Notes under the pieces: model-generated
Database searches by the model: none
What the model saw: only the letters and a program-made list of their open reading frames with translations
What the model was told of the DNA's origin: nothing
Shown here: positions 52,145-61,026 of the stretch, piece after piece
How the letters are laid out: every line of letters begins with the position of its first letter
How positions within the stretch are numbered: position 1 is the stretch's first letter
Position numbers and translations under genes: made by a program
DNA from: Dactylosporangium fulvum
GTDB lineage: Bacteria > Actinomycetota > Actinomycetes > Mycobacteriales > Micromonosporaceae
Length of the DNA stretch: 64,000 bases
Direction: 5' to 3'
Assembly: GCF_025137375.1 (NCBI RefSeq)
Contig: NZ_CP073720.1
Location: 3,682,501 to 3,746,500, forward strand

Positions 52145-52798
52145 GTGGCGATGCAGGCGGTGCTCTTCGACATGGACGGAACTCTCGTCGACAGCGAGAA
52201 GGTCTGGTCGGTCGGCCTGACCCTGCTCGCCGACCACTACGGCGGTGAGCTGTCCGAGGCGGCGCGCAAGGCGATGGTCGGCACCAACATGACCGACTCC
52301 ATGCGCATCCTGCACGAGGACCTCGGCCTGCCGATGACGAAGGACGCGACCGACGTCAGCGTGGTGTGGCTGGAGGAGCGGGTCAAGGAGCTCTTCCGCG
52401 GCGGCCTGGTCTGGCGTCCCGGCGCCAAGGAGCTTCTCGCGTCGCTGCGGGCGGCGGACGTGCCGCTGGCGCTGGTCACCGCCACCCACCGGCACCTCGT
52501 CGACGTGGCCCTGGTCACCATCGGCGCCGACAACTTCGACGCCGTCGTGGCCGGCGACGAGGTCGACCAGACCAAGCCCCACCCGATGCCGTACCTCACC
52601 GCCGCCCGCCTCGTCGGCGCCGACCCGGCCCGCTGCGTGGCTGTGGAGGACTCGCCGAACGGCGTCCGCAGCGCCCGCGCCGCCGGCTGCGCCGTCCTCG
52701 GCGTCCCGTGCGAGGTCGACCTCGACGCGGAGGGTGTCACGCTCGTCGGCTCGCTGCTCGACGTCGACGTCGACTACCTGCACAAACTCGTCGGATAG
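52145..52798 (+). CDS. HAD-superfamily phosphatase
   Basis: 217 aa (GTG 52145, or the ATG two codons on). Motif I LFDMDGTLVDSE, motif II LVTATH, motif III Lys in DQTKPHP, motif IV VEDSPNG: a phosphoglucomutase/phosphatase-type HAD with a helical cap. Substrate unknown. HAD genes often accompany PAC2/metH in actinobacteria. Confidence 0.85.
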   Translation: MAMQAVLFDMDGTLVDSEKVWSVGLTLLADHYGGELSEAARKAMVGTNMTDSMRILHEDLGLPMTKDATDVSVVWLEERVKELFRGGLVWRPGAKELLASLRAADVPLALVTATHRHLVDVALVTIGADNFDAVVAGDEVDQTKPHPMPYLTAARLVGADPARCVAVEDSPNGVRSARAAGCAVLGVPCEVDLDAEGVTLVGSLLDVDVDYLHKLVG

Positions 52799-52823
52799 CG
52801 GCACTGCTCGCCGCCGCTGTCCC

Positions 52824-53210
52824 CTACTTCTCCGCGATGATCTGTATGAGGTTGCCGCAGGTGTCGTCGAAGATGGCCACGGTCACGGTTTCGAGGTCGG
52901 TCGGTGGCTGGGTGAACTCGACTCCGGCGGCGCGGAGCCGCTCGTATTCGGCGTTGACGTCGTCGACCGCGAACTGTGCCAGGGGGATGCCGTCGGCGAC
53001 GAGGGCGTCGCGGTAGGGCTTCACGGCCGGGTGGCCGGCCGGTTCGAGGAGCAGTTGGGGGCCGTCGGGCGCCTCGGGCGAGACCACCGTGAGCCAGGAG
53101 TCGTTTCCGACCGGGATGTCGTGGCGTTTCCGGAAGCCGAGGATGTCGGTGTAGAAGGCGAGAGCCTTGGCCTGATCATCGACATACACGCTGGTCAGTG
53201 AGATTCTCAT
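52824..53210 (-). CDS. VOC/glyoxalase-family protein
   Basis: 128 aa. Begins RISLTSVYVDDQAKALAFYTDILGF; VSPEAPDGPQLLLEPAGHP; FDDTCGNLIQII. Two beta-alpha-beta-beta-beta modules of the vicinal oxygen chelate fold; metal ligands not all conserved. Ribosome binding site AGGAG precedes the ATG. A palindrome lies about 50 bp upstream. Confidence 0.8.
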   Translation of the reverse strand: MRISLTSVYVDDQAKALAFYTDILGFRKRHDIPVGNDSWLTVVSPEAPDGPQLLLEPAGHPAVKPYRDALVADGIPLAQFAVDDVNAEYERLRAAGVEFTQPPTDLETVTVAIFDDTCGNLIQIIAEK

Positions 53211-53256
53211 GTCGTGCTCCTGGCTGGTGCCACCACCTCACCATAGGCAAGTCACT

Positions 53257-53266
53257 ACTTGCAAGT
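53257..53266. promoter_or_regulatory. Palindrome ACTTGCAAGT before VOC gene
   Basis: Perfect 10-bp palindrome, with another CAAGT at 53248 forming CAAGT-CACT-ACTTG. Resembles operators of HxlR/MarR-type regulators. No such regulator is adjacent. Confidence 0.4.
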
Positions 53267-53321
53267 CAAGGAAGGTGGGAAGGCCGGCGCGGTGTTCCTG
53301 ACGCCGCTGCCACCCTGACGG

Positions 53322-54179
53322 TCAGCCGGATGTACCGAACCAGGGGTTGCCGGCCGGGTCGAGGTACCGGTCGGTGACATGGTTGAGGATGCGCCGGACG
53401 TCCTGGAACCGCTCCGCCACCAGTGCCACCACCTCCAGCTGGACGGTGGTCACCGGGGCGAGTTCGACGGCGTGCCGGTACCAGCGCCGGCCGAGGTGCT
53501 CCAGCAACTCGATCGCGGGCGCCACCATCCACTCCGTGTCCTTCGCCGACAGCCCGGCGGCCCGCAGCAGGCGCCCCGCGTCCACCGGCCCGAACGCGTG
53601 CAACTGGGTGTAGTCGGGGAACACACCGGTCAGGAACAGCGAGACGTCGCCGAGCCGGCGGTACACCCCGGGTTTGGCGGCGGCCGGCGCCTGCTCGGCG
53701 AGGACGGCCAGGCGGACCGGGTCGAGCTCGCTGAACCGCTGCGAGCGCAGGCCCCGTGCGGTGCGGATCCAGTACCGGCCGCTGGCGACCCGGACGAACG
53801 ACGTGAGCAGTTCCGCGAGGAACAGCCGCAGCATCGGATCGTCGAGGAACTGCCCGAGCCGCGGCGCGTCGAACACCGGCACCACCTGCCGCAGCGCGGC
53901 CCGCTCGGTCACGAACCGGGCACCGGAGATCTCCCGCGCCGCCTGCTCGACCGCGACCAGGAACGCGAAGAACGGCGAGACGTTGACCAGCCCGGCCGGG
54001 TCACCCCCGAACACGCTGCGGAACAGCCGCGGGTCGCGGAAGTGCTCGACCAGCTCGGCCGGCCGGCCCCGCAGCTCCCGCGCGCGGACCGGGTCGGCGC
54101 CGACGGATCTGGCCAGCAACCGGAGATCCTCGTCGGTGAGATGCTCCAGGTACCCCCGTCCGGCCAGTGCCGCGTCCAC
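53322..54179 (-). CDS. Conserved-looking helical hypothetical protein
   Basis: 285 aa, GTG start. Almost entirely helical (LEHLTDEDLRLLARSVGAD, FLVAVEQAAREISG, LFLAELLTSFVRV, TTVQLEVVALVAERFQDVRRILNHVTDRYL). No signal peptide or membrane helix. Family not recognised. Confidence 0.65.
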   Translation of the reverse strand: MDAALAGRGYLEHLTDEDLRLLARSVGADPVRARELRGRPAELVEHFRDPRLFRSVFGGDPAGLVNVSPFFAFLVAVEQAAREISGARFVTERAALRQVVPVFDAPRLGQFLDDPMLRLFLAELLTSFVRVASGRYWIRTARGLRSQRFSELDPVRLAVLAEQAPAAAKPGVYRRLGDVSLFLTGVFPDYTQLHAFGPVDAGRLLRAAGLSAKDTEWMVAPAIELLEHLGRRWYRHAVELAPVTTVQLEVVALVAERFQDVRRILNHVTDRYLDPAGNPWFGTSG

Positions 54180-54205
54180 CCGCCAACGCTAACTCGGGCG
54201 GGGTG

Positions 54206-54508
54206 TCAGTGCTCGTCGTAGTGGCCCGCGTGCTCGGCGTGGCGGTGCATGCCGTGCAGGTAGTCGACGTGGTCGCCGTGTTTGATCTGCTCGTGCCCGC
54301 ACCCCTCACCGTGGGTGTGGGGATGGTTCTCCGCCTGGACATGCCCCTCGATGCCGCAGCGGTCGTAGTGGCCCTCGTGGACGTGGTGGGCCTCGCCGTC
54401 GTGCAGGAAGTCGAAGTGGTCGCCGTGCTGCACCTTGGCGTGGCCGCAGGTGTCGCTGTGCTGGTGGTCGTGGCCGGTGAGCGGCTCGTGCCCGGCTGCG
54501 GTCGTCAT
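54206..54508 (-). CDS. Histidine-rich metal-binding protein
   Basis: 100 aa, 25 of them His, plus Cys in DTCGHAKV and GCGHEQI. Two similar halves each contain a Cys-Gly-His segment followed by HGDH.D.LH and end in EGHYD.. or AGHYDEH. Homologues are often labelled zinc transporter permease although they have no membrane helices. Likely zinc or nickel buffering in the cytoplasm. Confidence 0.7.
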   Translation of the reverse strand: MTTAAGHEPLTGHDHQHSDTCGHAKVQHGDHFDFLHDGEAHHVHEGHYDRCGIEGHVQAENHPHTHGEGCGHEQIKHGDHVDYLHGMHRHAEHAGHYDEH

Positions 54509-54661
54509 GGCGTGCCTTCCGTGGAACTCCAGGCGCCCTGCGCCTGATCACGCGACCGCTACCCGCCCCTGCGTGGTTCACACCCCTCGCGCCGGGGCGC
54601 CGCCCGGTTTGCCGGGGAGCGCCATGGGAAGGGAGCGCTCGTCGGTGTGAGGAGGTGCGTG

Positions 54662-56269
54662 ATGAGACTCGTCGTCGACCTCACCCGGTGCCAGGGATAC
54701 GCGCAGTGCGCCTTCCTCGCGCCGGACGTGTTCCGGATGCGCGGGGACGAGGCCCTCTGGTACGACCCCGAGCCCGACGACACGCAGCGGGAGCAGGTGC
54801 TGCGGGCGGCCGCGGCCTGTCCCGTGCAGGCGCTGCGCGTCGAGGGCGTGCACACGCGACCCCCGGCGCGCGCGAAACCGTCGCCGCGCAGGGACGCCGA
54901 CGCCCTCCGGCACACCGGCCGCATCGTGATCGTCGGCGCCTCCCTGGCCGGCCTGCGGGCGGCGACCGCACTGCGCTGGGAGGGCTTCACCGGCTCGCTG
55001 ACGATGATCGGGGACGAGCCGCACCGGCCCTACGACCGGCCGCCGCTGTCCAAACAGGTCCTCGACGGCTGGGTGCCGGCGCAGCAGACCGCGCTGCCCC
55101 ACCTCGGCGACTTCGACGTGCGGTGGAAGCTGGGTGTGGCCGCGACCGCGCTGGATCTGGCCGCGAAGGAGGTCCACCTCGCCGACGGCGGGCGGGTCCC
55201 CTTCGACCGGCTGCTGATCGCGACCGGCGTGCGGGCCCGCCCGTGGCCGCACGAGGCCGAGGCGGCGCTGGACGGTGTTGTCGTGCTGCGCACCCGCGAC
55301 GACGCCGCCGGGCTGCGGCAGCGGCTCGCCACACGCCCGGACCGGGTGCTGGTCATCGGCGCGGGCTTCACCGGCTCCGAGGTGGCCTCCGCCTGCCGCG
55401 ACCTCGGGCTGCCGGTCACCGTGATCGAGGCCGGCCCGGCGCCCCTCGCCGGTGCGCTGGGCGGGGTGGTCGGCGCGGTCGCCGCCGACCTGCAGCGCGA
55501 CCACGGCGTCGACCTGCGCTGCGGCGTCACCGTCACGGCGCTGGAGGGCGACGGCCAGGGCCGGCTGCGCCGCGCCCGGCTGTCCGACGGCGGCGTGGTC
55601 GACGCCGACGTCGCGGTCGCCGCGCTCGGCGGGGTCCGCAACGTCGAATGGCTGCGCGACTCCGGTCTCGCGGCCGGTGCCTGGGGCGTCGGCTGTGACG
55701 CGGGCTGCCGCGCCTTCACCGCCGACGGCATGGTCACCGACGACGTCTTCGTGGCCGGGGACGTGGCCCGGTTCCCGCATCCGCTCTACGACTTCGAGTT
55801 CCTGGCGCTCGAACACTGGGGCAACGCGGTCGCCCAGGGCGAGATCGCGGCGCACAACATGGTCAGTGCCCAGACCGACCGCTGGCCGCACCTGGCCGTC
55901 CCCGTGTTCTGGTCGACCCAGTTCGGCATCGAGATCAAGTCTGTCGGGGTGCCCACGTTCGCCGACGAGGTCGTCATCGCGCAGGGTTCGGTCGCCGAAC
56001 GCCGGTTCGTCGCCGCCTACGGCCACCGGGGCCGCATCGTCGCGGCGGTCGCCTTCGACCAGGGTAAATGGCTGCAGTTCTACGAGGAGCTGATCGTACG
56101 GTCGGCGCCGTTCCCGCCGGACGTCCGCACCGTCGACCTGTCCGACGAGCGCAGGCCCGTCCCCGCCCGGATCCCGGACCACCCGATCCGCAACCGCGAG
56201 GCCACGGTCGTGGTCACGGGCCACGACCCGAGCGAACGGCGCGCGCGGCTGGTCCAGGGGCGCGTCTGA
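54662..56269 (+). CDS. Ferredoxin-ferredoxin reductase fusion
   Basis: 535 aa, ATG 8 nt after GGAGG. Residues 1-65 are a three-Cys [3Fe-4S]-type ferredoxin (RCQGYAQCAFLAPDVF ... AACPVQAL). After a linker, an FAD/NAD(P)H reductase follows: FAD site VIVGASLAGLRAA (about 90), IGDEPHRPYDRPPLSK, NAD site VIGAGFTGSEVA (about 235), DVFVAGDVARF. Similar to the rubredoxin/P450-type reductases. Electrons would pass NAD(P)H to FAD to Fe-S to the P450 encoded next. Confidence 0.88.
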   Translation: MRLVVDLTRCQGYAQCAFLAPDVFRMRGDEALWYDPEPDDTQREQVLRAAAACPVQALRVEGVHTRPPARAKPSPRRDADALRHTGRIVIVGASLAGLRAATALRWEGFTGSLTMIGDEPHRPYDRPPLSKQVLDGWVPAQQTALPHLGDFDVRWKLGVAATALDLAAKEVHLADGGRVPFDRLLIATGVRARPWPHEAEAALDGVVVLRTRDDAAGLRQRLATRPDRVLVIGAGFTGSEVASACRDLGLPVTVIEAGPAPLAGALGGVVGAVAADLQRDHGVDLRCGVTVTALEGDGQGRLRRARLSDGGVVDADVAVAALGGVRNVEWLRDSGLAAGAWGVGCDAGCRAFTADGMVTDDVFVAGDVARFPHPLYDFEFLALEHWGNAVAQGEIAAHNMVSAQTDRWPHLAVPVFWSTQFGIEIKSVGVPTFADEVVIAQGSVAERRFVAAYGHRGRIVAAVAFDQGKWLQFYEELIVRSAPFPPDVRTVDLSDERRPVPARIPDHPIRNREATVVVTGHDPSERRARLVQGRV

Positions 56270-56310
56270 GCGCCCGGCGACGGCAGACCCAGGAGCCAGG
56301 GAGGCGCCGC

Positions 56311-57561
56311 ATGGCAGCAGCCAGCGTTTTCAGCCAGATCCTCGACCACGCCAACCGCGCCGACCCCTATCCGCTGTACGCGCAGCTGCGCCGGACCCCG
56401 GTCAGCCGGGCCGACGACGGCACGTACGTCGTCAGCACGTACCGGGAGATCGTCGCACTCCTGCACGATCCCCGGGTCAGCTCGGACCCGCGCCACCGCG
56501 CCGAGCCGGGCGGCCCGCCCACCGAGCCCGGGGACGGCGTGTCCGGGCTGCCGTCCAGCTTCATCGCCCTCGACCCGCCCGAGCACGACCGGGTCCGGCG
56601 GCTCCTCACCCGGCACTTCGGGCCGCCGCACAACCCCCGCCGCATCGCCGGCATGGTCCCCGAGCTCGTCGCCGTCGTCACCGACCTGATCGACGGCTTC
56701 GCCGGCCGCGACCGGGTCGACATCGTCGACGACTTCGCGTACCCGTTCCCGGTCACGGTGATCTGCCGCGTGCTCGGCGTGCCGCGCGAGGACGAACCGC
56801 GCTTCCACGCCTGGGCCGCCGCCGTCGTCGACACCGTCGACCCCACCACCGGCGACTTCGCCGAGCGGTTCGACCGGCGCCGGCAGGTCTTCGCGGAACT
56901 GGGCCGATACCTTGCCGGACTCGCCGAGGCCCACCGGCGCCACCCCGGCGACGGCATGCTGTCCGGGCTCGTCACCGACGACGACCCGGACGGGCGGCTG
57001 TCGCTCGAGGAGATCATGAGCAACGCCGCGCTGCTGCTCATCGCCGGTCACGAGACGACCGTCAACCTCATCGCCAACGGCGTCCTCACCCTGCTGCGGC
57101 ACCCCGGCTGCCTGGACCGGCTCCGGCACCGGCCGGACTTCTCCGTCCCGGTGGTCGAGGAACTCCTGCGCTACGAACCACCGGTCCAGTTCCTGACGAG
57201 CCGGGTGGCCCTCGACGACATCGACCTCGACGGCACCACCGTCCCGCGCGGCGCGTCCATCACGCTCGTCCTGGCTGCCGGCAGCCGCGACCCCGACCAC
57301 GTGACCGACCCGGACCGGTTCGACCCCGACCGGGAGCACCTGGAACACCTCGGCTTCGGCGGCGGCGTGCACTACTGCTTCGGCGCGCCGCTCGCCCGGC
57401 TGGAGGCCCAGGTCGCCCTCGCCGAACTCGCCCGCCGGCTGGAGCGCCCCCGCCTCCTCGACGACCCGCCGCCGTACCGCACCAACCCCGTCCTGCGCGG
57501 GCCCCGCCATCTGCCGGTCGCGTTCGACGGGCTCGTCCCCGCGGCGGAACCGGTCCGCTGA
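56311..57561 (+). CDS. Cytochrome P450
   Basis: 416 aa, ATG with GGGAGG upstream. I-helix LLLIAGHETTVNLIAN, K-helix ExxR in EELLRYEPP, haem loop FGGGVHYCFGAPLARLE. Soluble class I bacterial P450 of the CYP107/CYP105-like size; substrate not predicted. 41 nt after the ferredoxin-reductase fusion, probably one operon. Confidence 0.92.
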   Translation: MAAASVFSQILDHANRADPYPLYAQLRRTPVSRADDGTYVVSTYREIVALLHDPRVSSDPRHRAEPGGPPTEPGDGVSGLPSSFIALDPPEHDRVRRLLTRHFGPPHNPRRIAGMVPELVAVVTDLIDGFAGRDRVDIVDDFAYPFPVTVICRVLGVPREDEPRFHAWAAAVVDTVDPTTGDFAERFDRRRQVFAELGRYLAGLAEAHRRHPGDGMLSGLVTDDDPDGRLSLEEIMSNAALLLIAGHETTVNLIANGVLTLLRHPGCLDRLRHRPDFSVPVVEELLRYEPPVQFLTSRVALDDIDLDGTTVPRGASITLVLAAGSRDPDHVTDPDRFDPDREHLEHLGFGGGVHYCFGAPLARLEAQVALAELARRLERPRLLDDPPPYRTNPVLRGPRHLPVAFDGLVPAAEPVR

Positions 57562-57614
57562 CACCTGTGCCACCGCCGGCACGCTGGTCGACCTGAAGTG
57601 AGTCCGGCGCCAGC

Positions 57615-57698
57615 TTGGTGCCACTCTGAGTCAAGCTGGTGCCATGTTGAGCCAACTTGGGTTGTCCATGGCACCGCTGTGTGCCATAGTGGTGCCAT
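57615..57698. promoter_or_regulatory. GGTGCCA repeat operator of the RHH gene
   Basis: TTGGTGCCA at 57615, TGGTGCCAT at 57637, the inverted ATGGCACC at 57668, a variant GTGCCAT at 57681 and TGGTGCCAT at 57690-57698, whose end includes the first bases of the ATG. The box CATAGT (57685-57690) is 6 nt before that ATG. Binding would therefore block a leaderless promoter and start: a good autoregulation layout. Confidence 0.65.
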
Positions 57699-58212
57699 GG
57701 ACCTGACCCCGTATGTGGCCTCTCTCGGTCGTGAGCTGTTGACGGCTGCGGAGACCGGTGGTGACGACACCGCGTTGATCGAGCGGTTGACCGTGTCGAT
57801 GGAGTCGGCGATCCGGCTCGCCCTGCTCGAAGCGCTGTCGGCCGCCGCCGACGAGATCACCAGGGAGCTGGCTCCCGGTTCGGTCCAGGTTCGCCTGCGC
57901 GGCCGTGACCCGGAGTTCGTCGTGACACCTCACCGGGTGGAGCAGCCGCGGGAAGACACCACCGACCGGGGTGCGGTGCCGGCCGACGATGCCGCGATGG
58001 GCTTCGAGGAGGGTGCCACGGCGCGCATCAACGTCCGCCTCCCGGAACAGCTCAAGGCCGCGGTCGAGGAAGCGGCCGGCAAGGAGGGCCGGTCGGTCAA
58101 CGCGTGGCTGGTGCGGGCCGCCTCGACCGCGCTGCGGGCCGCGGAGCGCGACCACGGCTCCGACCGGCGCGGCAAGCCGAGTGCGCAGCGCTACACCGGC
58201 TGGGCGCGTTAA
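57697..58212 (+). CDS. HicB-like RHH protein
   Basis: 171 aa from the ATG at 57697; the longer frame is the repeat region. N-terminal 110 residues helical (SLGRELLTAAETGGDDTALIERL), C-terminal RHH ARINVRLPEQLKAAVEEAAGKEGRSVNAWLVRAAS (residues about 108-142) with the beta strand RINVRL. HicB-type antitoxins have such an RHH; no HicA-like toxin is adjacent. It more likely acts as repressor of the following export genes. Confidence 0.75.
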   Translation: MDLTPYVASLGRELLTAAETGGDDTALIERLTVSMESAIRLALLEALSAAADEITRELAPGSVQVRLRGRDPEFVVTPHRVEQPREDTTDRGAVPADDAAMGFEEGATARINVRLPEQLKAAVEEAAGKEGRSVNAWLVRAASTALRAAERDHGSDRRGKPSAQRYTGWAR

Positions 58213-58289
58213 CCCGAGCCCGGCCCCACGTTCCTTTCACGCCCCCTACCAGCGGGGATGTTCTTCCGACTCATCTTGAGGGGACAACC

Positions 58290-59138
58290 ATGCCTGTTTT
58301 CGCCACCCCGGCACCGATCTCCGTCACGATCGAACTCTCCGTCGGCGACGTGCGGCTCATCGCGAGCGACCGCACCGACACCGTCGTCGAGGTACGGCCG
58401 AGCGACGACTCCGACGACTCCGACGTGAAGGCCGCGCAGCAGACCCGCGTCGATTTCGCCAACGGCACGTTGACCGTGCGCGGGCCGAAGGCCCGTATGT
58501 TCGACTTCTCCAAGAAGACCAGGTCGGTCGCCGTGCTCGTCGAACTTCCCACCGGCTCGGCGGTGCACGGTGACGTATCGGTCGGGGACGTCCACAGCAC
58601 CGGCGTGCTGGGGGAGTGCCGGTTCAAGACGTCCGTCGAGCACTTCCGACTCGACCGGACCGGTCAGCTTCGTCTGGACACCTCCGCCGGCCACGTCACG
58701 GTCGACACGATCGCCGGCAACACCGAGGTCGCCACCGGCACCGGGCGTGTGCACATCGGCGAGATCGGCGGAGCCGCGGTCATCAAGAACTCCAACGGCA
58801 ACACCGACATCGGCACCGTCACCGGCGAACTGCGGGTGCGTGCGGCCAACGGCGACATCTCCGTCGACCGGGCCGATGCCGGCGTGGAAGCCAAGACCTC
58901 CAACGGAACCATTCGTATCGGCAAGGTCGCGCGCGACTCGGTCACGCTGGACACCGCGGCCGGCGACCTGGAGATCGGTGTCGCCGCGGGCACCGCCGCG
59001 TGGCTCGACCTGCAAACCGGGCACGGGCGGGTGCGCAACGCGCTGGACGACATCGACCAGGGACCGGAGAAGTCCGAGGAGACCGTCGAAGTCCGTGCGC
59101 ACACCTCCTTCGGCGACATCACCGTCCGCCGTTCCTGA
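58290..59138 (+). CDS. DUF4097 adhesin-like protein
   Basis: 282 aa, ATG with GAGGGG upstream. Regular short beta strands with Gly turns (GDVRLIASDRTDTVVEV, TSAGHVTVDTIAGNTEVATGTG, NGDISVDRADAGVEAKTSNGTIRIG) typical of DUF4097 beta-helix proteins. No signal peptide. Between the RHH and ABC genes; role unknown. Confidence 0.8.
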   Translation: MPVFATPAPISVTIELSVGDVRLIASDRTDTVVEVRPSDDSDDSDVKAAQQTRVDFANGTLTVRGPKARMFDFSKKTRSVAVLVELPTGSAVHGDVSVGDVHSTGVLGECRFKTSVEHFRLDRTGQLRLDTSAGHVTVDTIAGNTEVATGTGRVHIGEIGGAAVIKNSNGNTDIGTVTGELRVRAANGDISVDRADAGVEAKTSNGTIRIGKVARDSVTLDTAAGDLEIGVAAGTAAWLDLQTGHGRVRNALDDIDQGPEKSEETVEVRAHTSFGDITVRRS

Positions 59139-59172
59139 CCAGACCTCTCCCAGACCTCTCGAAGGGGACCCC

Positions 59173-60141
59173 ATGACCACGCCATCCCAGCCGGCGATCG
59201 CGGCGACCGGACTGCGCAGGTCGTTCGGCGACCACGTCGTGCTCGACGGCATCGACCTGAACGTCCCGCGGGGCACCGTCTTCTCGCTGCTCGGCGCGAA
59301 CGGAGCGGGCAAGACCACCACGGTCAAGATCTTGTCAACGCTGATCCGCGCCGACGGGGGTAGCGTGCGAATCGCGGGCCACGATCTGGCCGCCGAGCCC
59401 GACGCGGTCCGCGCCGCGATCGGCGTCACCGGCCAGTTCTCCGCGGTCGACAACCTGCTGACCGGCCAGGAGAACCTGACCCTGATGGCCGATCTGCACC
59501 ACCTGGGCCGGTCGGCGGGCAGGCGCAGGGTCGCCGAGCTGCTCGACCAGTTCGACCTGGTCGACGCGGCGAAGCAACCGGCCGCGACCTATTCCGGCGG
59601 CATGCGCAGGCGGCTCGACCTCGCGATGACCCTGGTCGGCACGCCCCAGGTGATCTTCCTCGATGAGCCGACCACCGGGCTGGACCCGCGCAGCCGTCGT
59701 GGCATGTGGCAGATCGTGCGGGAGCTGGTCGCGGGTGGCGTCACCATCTTCCTTACCACGCAGTACCTGGAGGAGGCCGACGAACTCGCCGACCGGATCG
59801 CGGTACTGGACCACGGCAAGATCGTCGCCGAAGGTACCGCGGACGAGCTCAAGCGCCGCATCCCCGGCGGCCACGTCCAGCTGCGCTTCACCGACCTGCG
59901 CGACCTCGAGTCCGCCGCCCGTGCCGTGGGCAGCGCCGCGGGTCAGGCGTCCCGCGACAGCGAGGCGCTCGCCCTGCGGGTGCCGCACGACGGCAGCCTC
60001 CGCGCGCTGAAAGCCCTGCTCGACCGACTCGACGACAACGCCGTCGAGGTCGACTCGCTCAGCGTGCACACCCCCGACCTCGACGACGTCTTCCTCGCCC
60101 TCACCGGCAACCCCAAGAACGAGAAGGTGGCCACGCGATGA
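59173..60141 (+). CDS. ABC transporter ATP-binding protein, DrrA type
   Basis: 322 aa. Walker A GANGAGKTTT, signature YSGGMRRRLDLA, Walker B VIFLDEPTTGLD, and the C-terminal DrrA-specific region of about 90 residues. Energises export through the permease whose gene overlaps it by 4 nt. DrrA types export hydrophobic drugs such as anthracyclines; substrate here unknown. Confidence 0.9.
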   Translation: MTTPSQPAIAATGLRRSFGDHVVLDGIDLNVPRGTVFSLLGANGAGKTTTVKILSTLIRADGGSVRIAGHDLAAEPDAVRAAIGVTGQFSAVDNLLTGQENLTLMADLHHLGRSAGRRRVAELLDQFDLVDAAKQPAATYSGGMRRRLDLAMTLVGTPQVIFLDEPTTGLDPRSRRGMWQIVRELVAGGVTIFLTTQYLEEADELADRIAVLDHGKIVAEGTADELKRRIPGGHVQLRFTDLRDLESAARAVGSAAGQASRDSEALALRVPHDGSLRALKALLDRLDDNAVEVDSLSVHTPDLDDVFLALTGNPKNEKVATR

Positions 60142-60929
60142 GCACTGTGTCGTACGCACTGACCGACTCGGCGACGATGCTGCGCCGCAACCTCAAGCGA
60201 ATGGTGCGCTACCCGTCCATGACGGTGACGCTCATCGGCATGCCGATCGTCTTCCTGCTGCTGTTCGTCTACGTCTTCGGCGGCACACTCGGCGCCGGGA
60301 TCGGCGGCCCCTCCGGCGGGCGGGCCGAGTACGTCAACTACGTCACCCCCGCGATCATCCTGATGACGATCACCGCCGCGGTTCAGGGCACCGCCATCTC
60401 GGTCGCCATGGACATGACCGAGGGCATCGTCGACCGGTTCCGCACCATGGCCATCGCCCGCGTCTCCGTCCTGACGGGACACGTCATCGGCAGCCTCGTC
60501 CAGACGATGCTCGGCATCGCGATGGTCACCGGCGTCGCACTGCTCATCGGCTTCCGGCCGACGGCGGGTCTCGGCGACTGGATCGCCCTCGCCGGCGTCC
60601 TGGTGATGATGGCCTTCGCCTTCATCTGGCTGTCGGTCGCGCTCGGTCTGGCCAGCAAGACCGTCGAGTCGTCGAGCAACGTCGGCATGCCACTGATCCT
60701 GCTGCCGTTCCTCGGCAGCGGGTTCGTCCCGACCGACTCGATGCCCACCGTGCTGCGCTGGTTCGCCGAGTACCAGCCGTTCACCCCGCTCATCGAAACC
60801 ATCCGCGGCCTGCTGATGGGCACTCCGATCGGGAACAGCGCCGTCATCGCCATCGGCTGGTGCGTCGTCATCACCCTCGGCGGCTACCTCTGGTCGAAGA
60901 AGCTGTTCACCCGCGAGTCCACCCGATAG
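60138..60929 (+). CDS. ABC-2 type permease, DrrB type
   Basis: 263 aa, ATG overlapping the ATPase stop (ATGA). Six hydrophobic helices; SVAMDMTEGIVDRFRTMAIAR is the conserved cytoplasmic EAA-like loop of DrrB permeases; GSGFVPTDSMPTVLRWFAEYQPFTP near the C-terminus is typical too. Inner-membrane partner of the DrrA-like ATPase. Confidence 0.88.
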   Translation: MSTVSYALTDSATMLRRNLKRMVRYPSMTVTLIGMPIVFLLLFVYVFGGTLGAGIGGPSGGRAEYVNYVTPAIILMTITAAVQGTAISVAMDMTEGIVDRFRTMAIARVSVLTGHVIGSLVQTMLGIAMVTGVALLIGFRPTAGLGDWIALAGVLVMMAFAFIWLSVALGLASKTVESSSNVGMPLILLPFLGSGFVPTDSMPTVLRWFAEYQPFTPLIETIRGLLMGTPIGNSAVIAIGWCVVITLGGYLWSKKLFTRESTR

Positions 60930-60973
60930 ATCAAACGCACCTGCGAGATGCCCTCTTCGCCGAGACCTAACGG

Positions 60974-61010
60974 GGTCCGGGCCCGTGGTGTGACACCACG
61001 GGCCCGGACC
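60974..61010. terminator. 18-bp bidirectional hairpin
   Basis: GGTCCGGGCCCGTGGTGT (60974-60991), one centre base, ACACCACGGGCCCGGACC (60993-61010), then TTTGTG. Separates the DrrB gene from the convergent FtsX gene. Confidence 0.85.
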
Positions 61011-61026
61011 TTTGTGCGGGGGGAAT

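Noticed and set aside
57598..57696. 33-residue extension of the HicB-like protein
   Set aside because: It would encode the operator repeats (Trp-Cys-His pattern); the ATG at 57697 is better placed, 6 nt after CATAGT.
57697..58212. HicA/HicB toxin-antitoxin pair
   Set aside because: Only the RHH protein is present; no small dsRBD-like HicA frame lies next to it.
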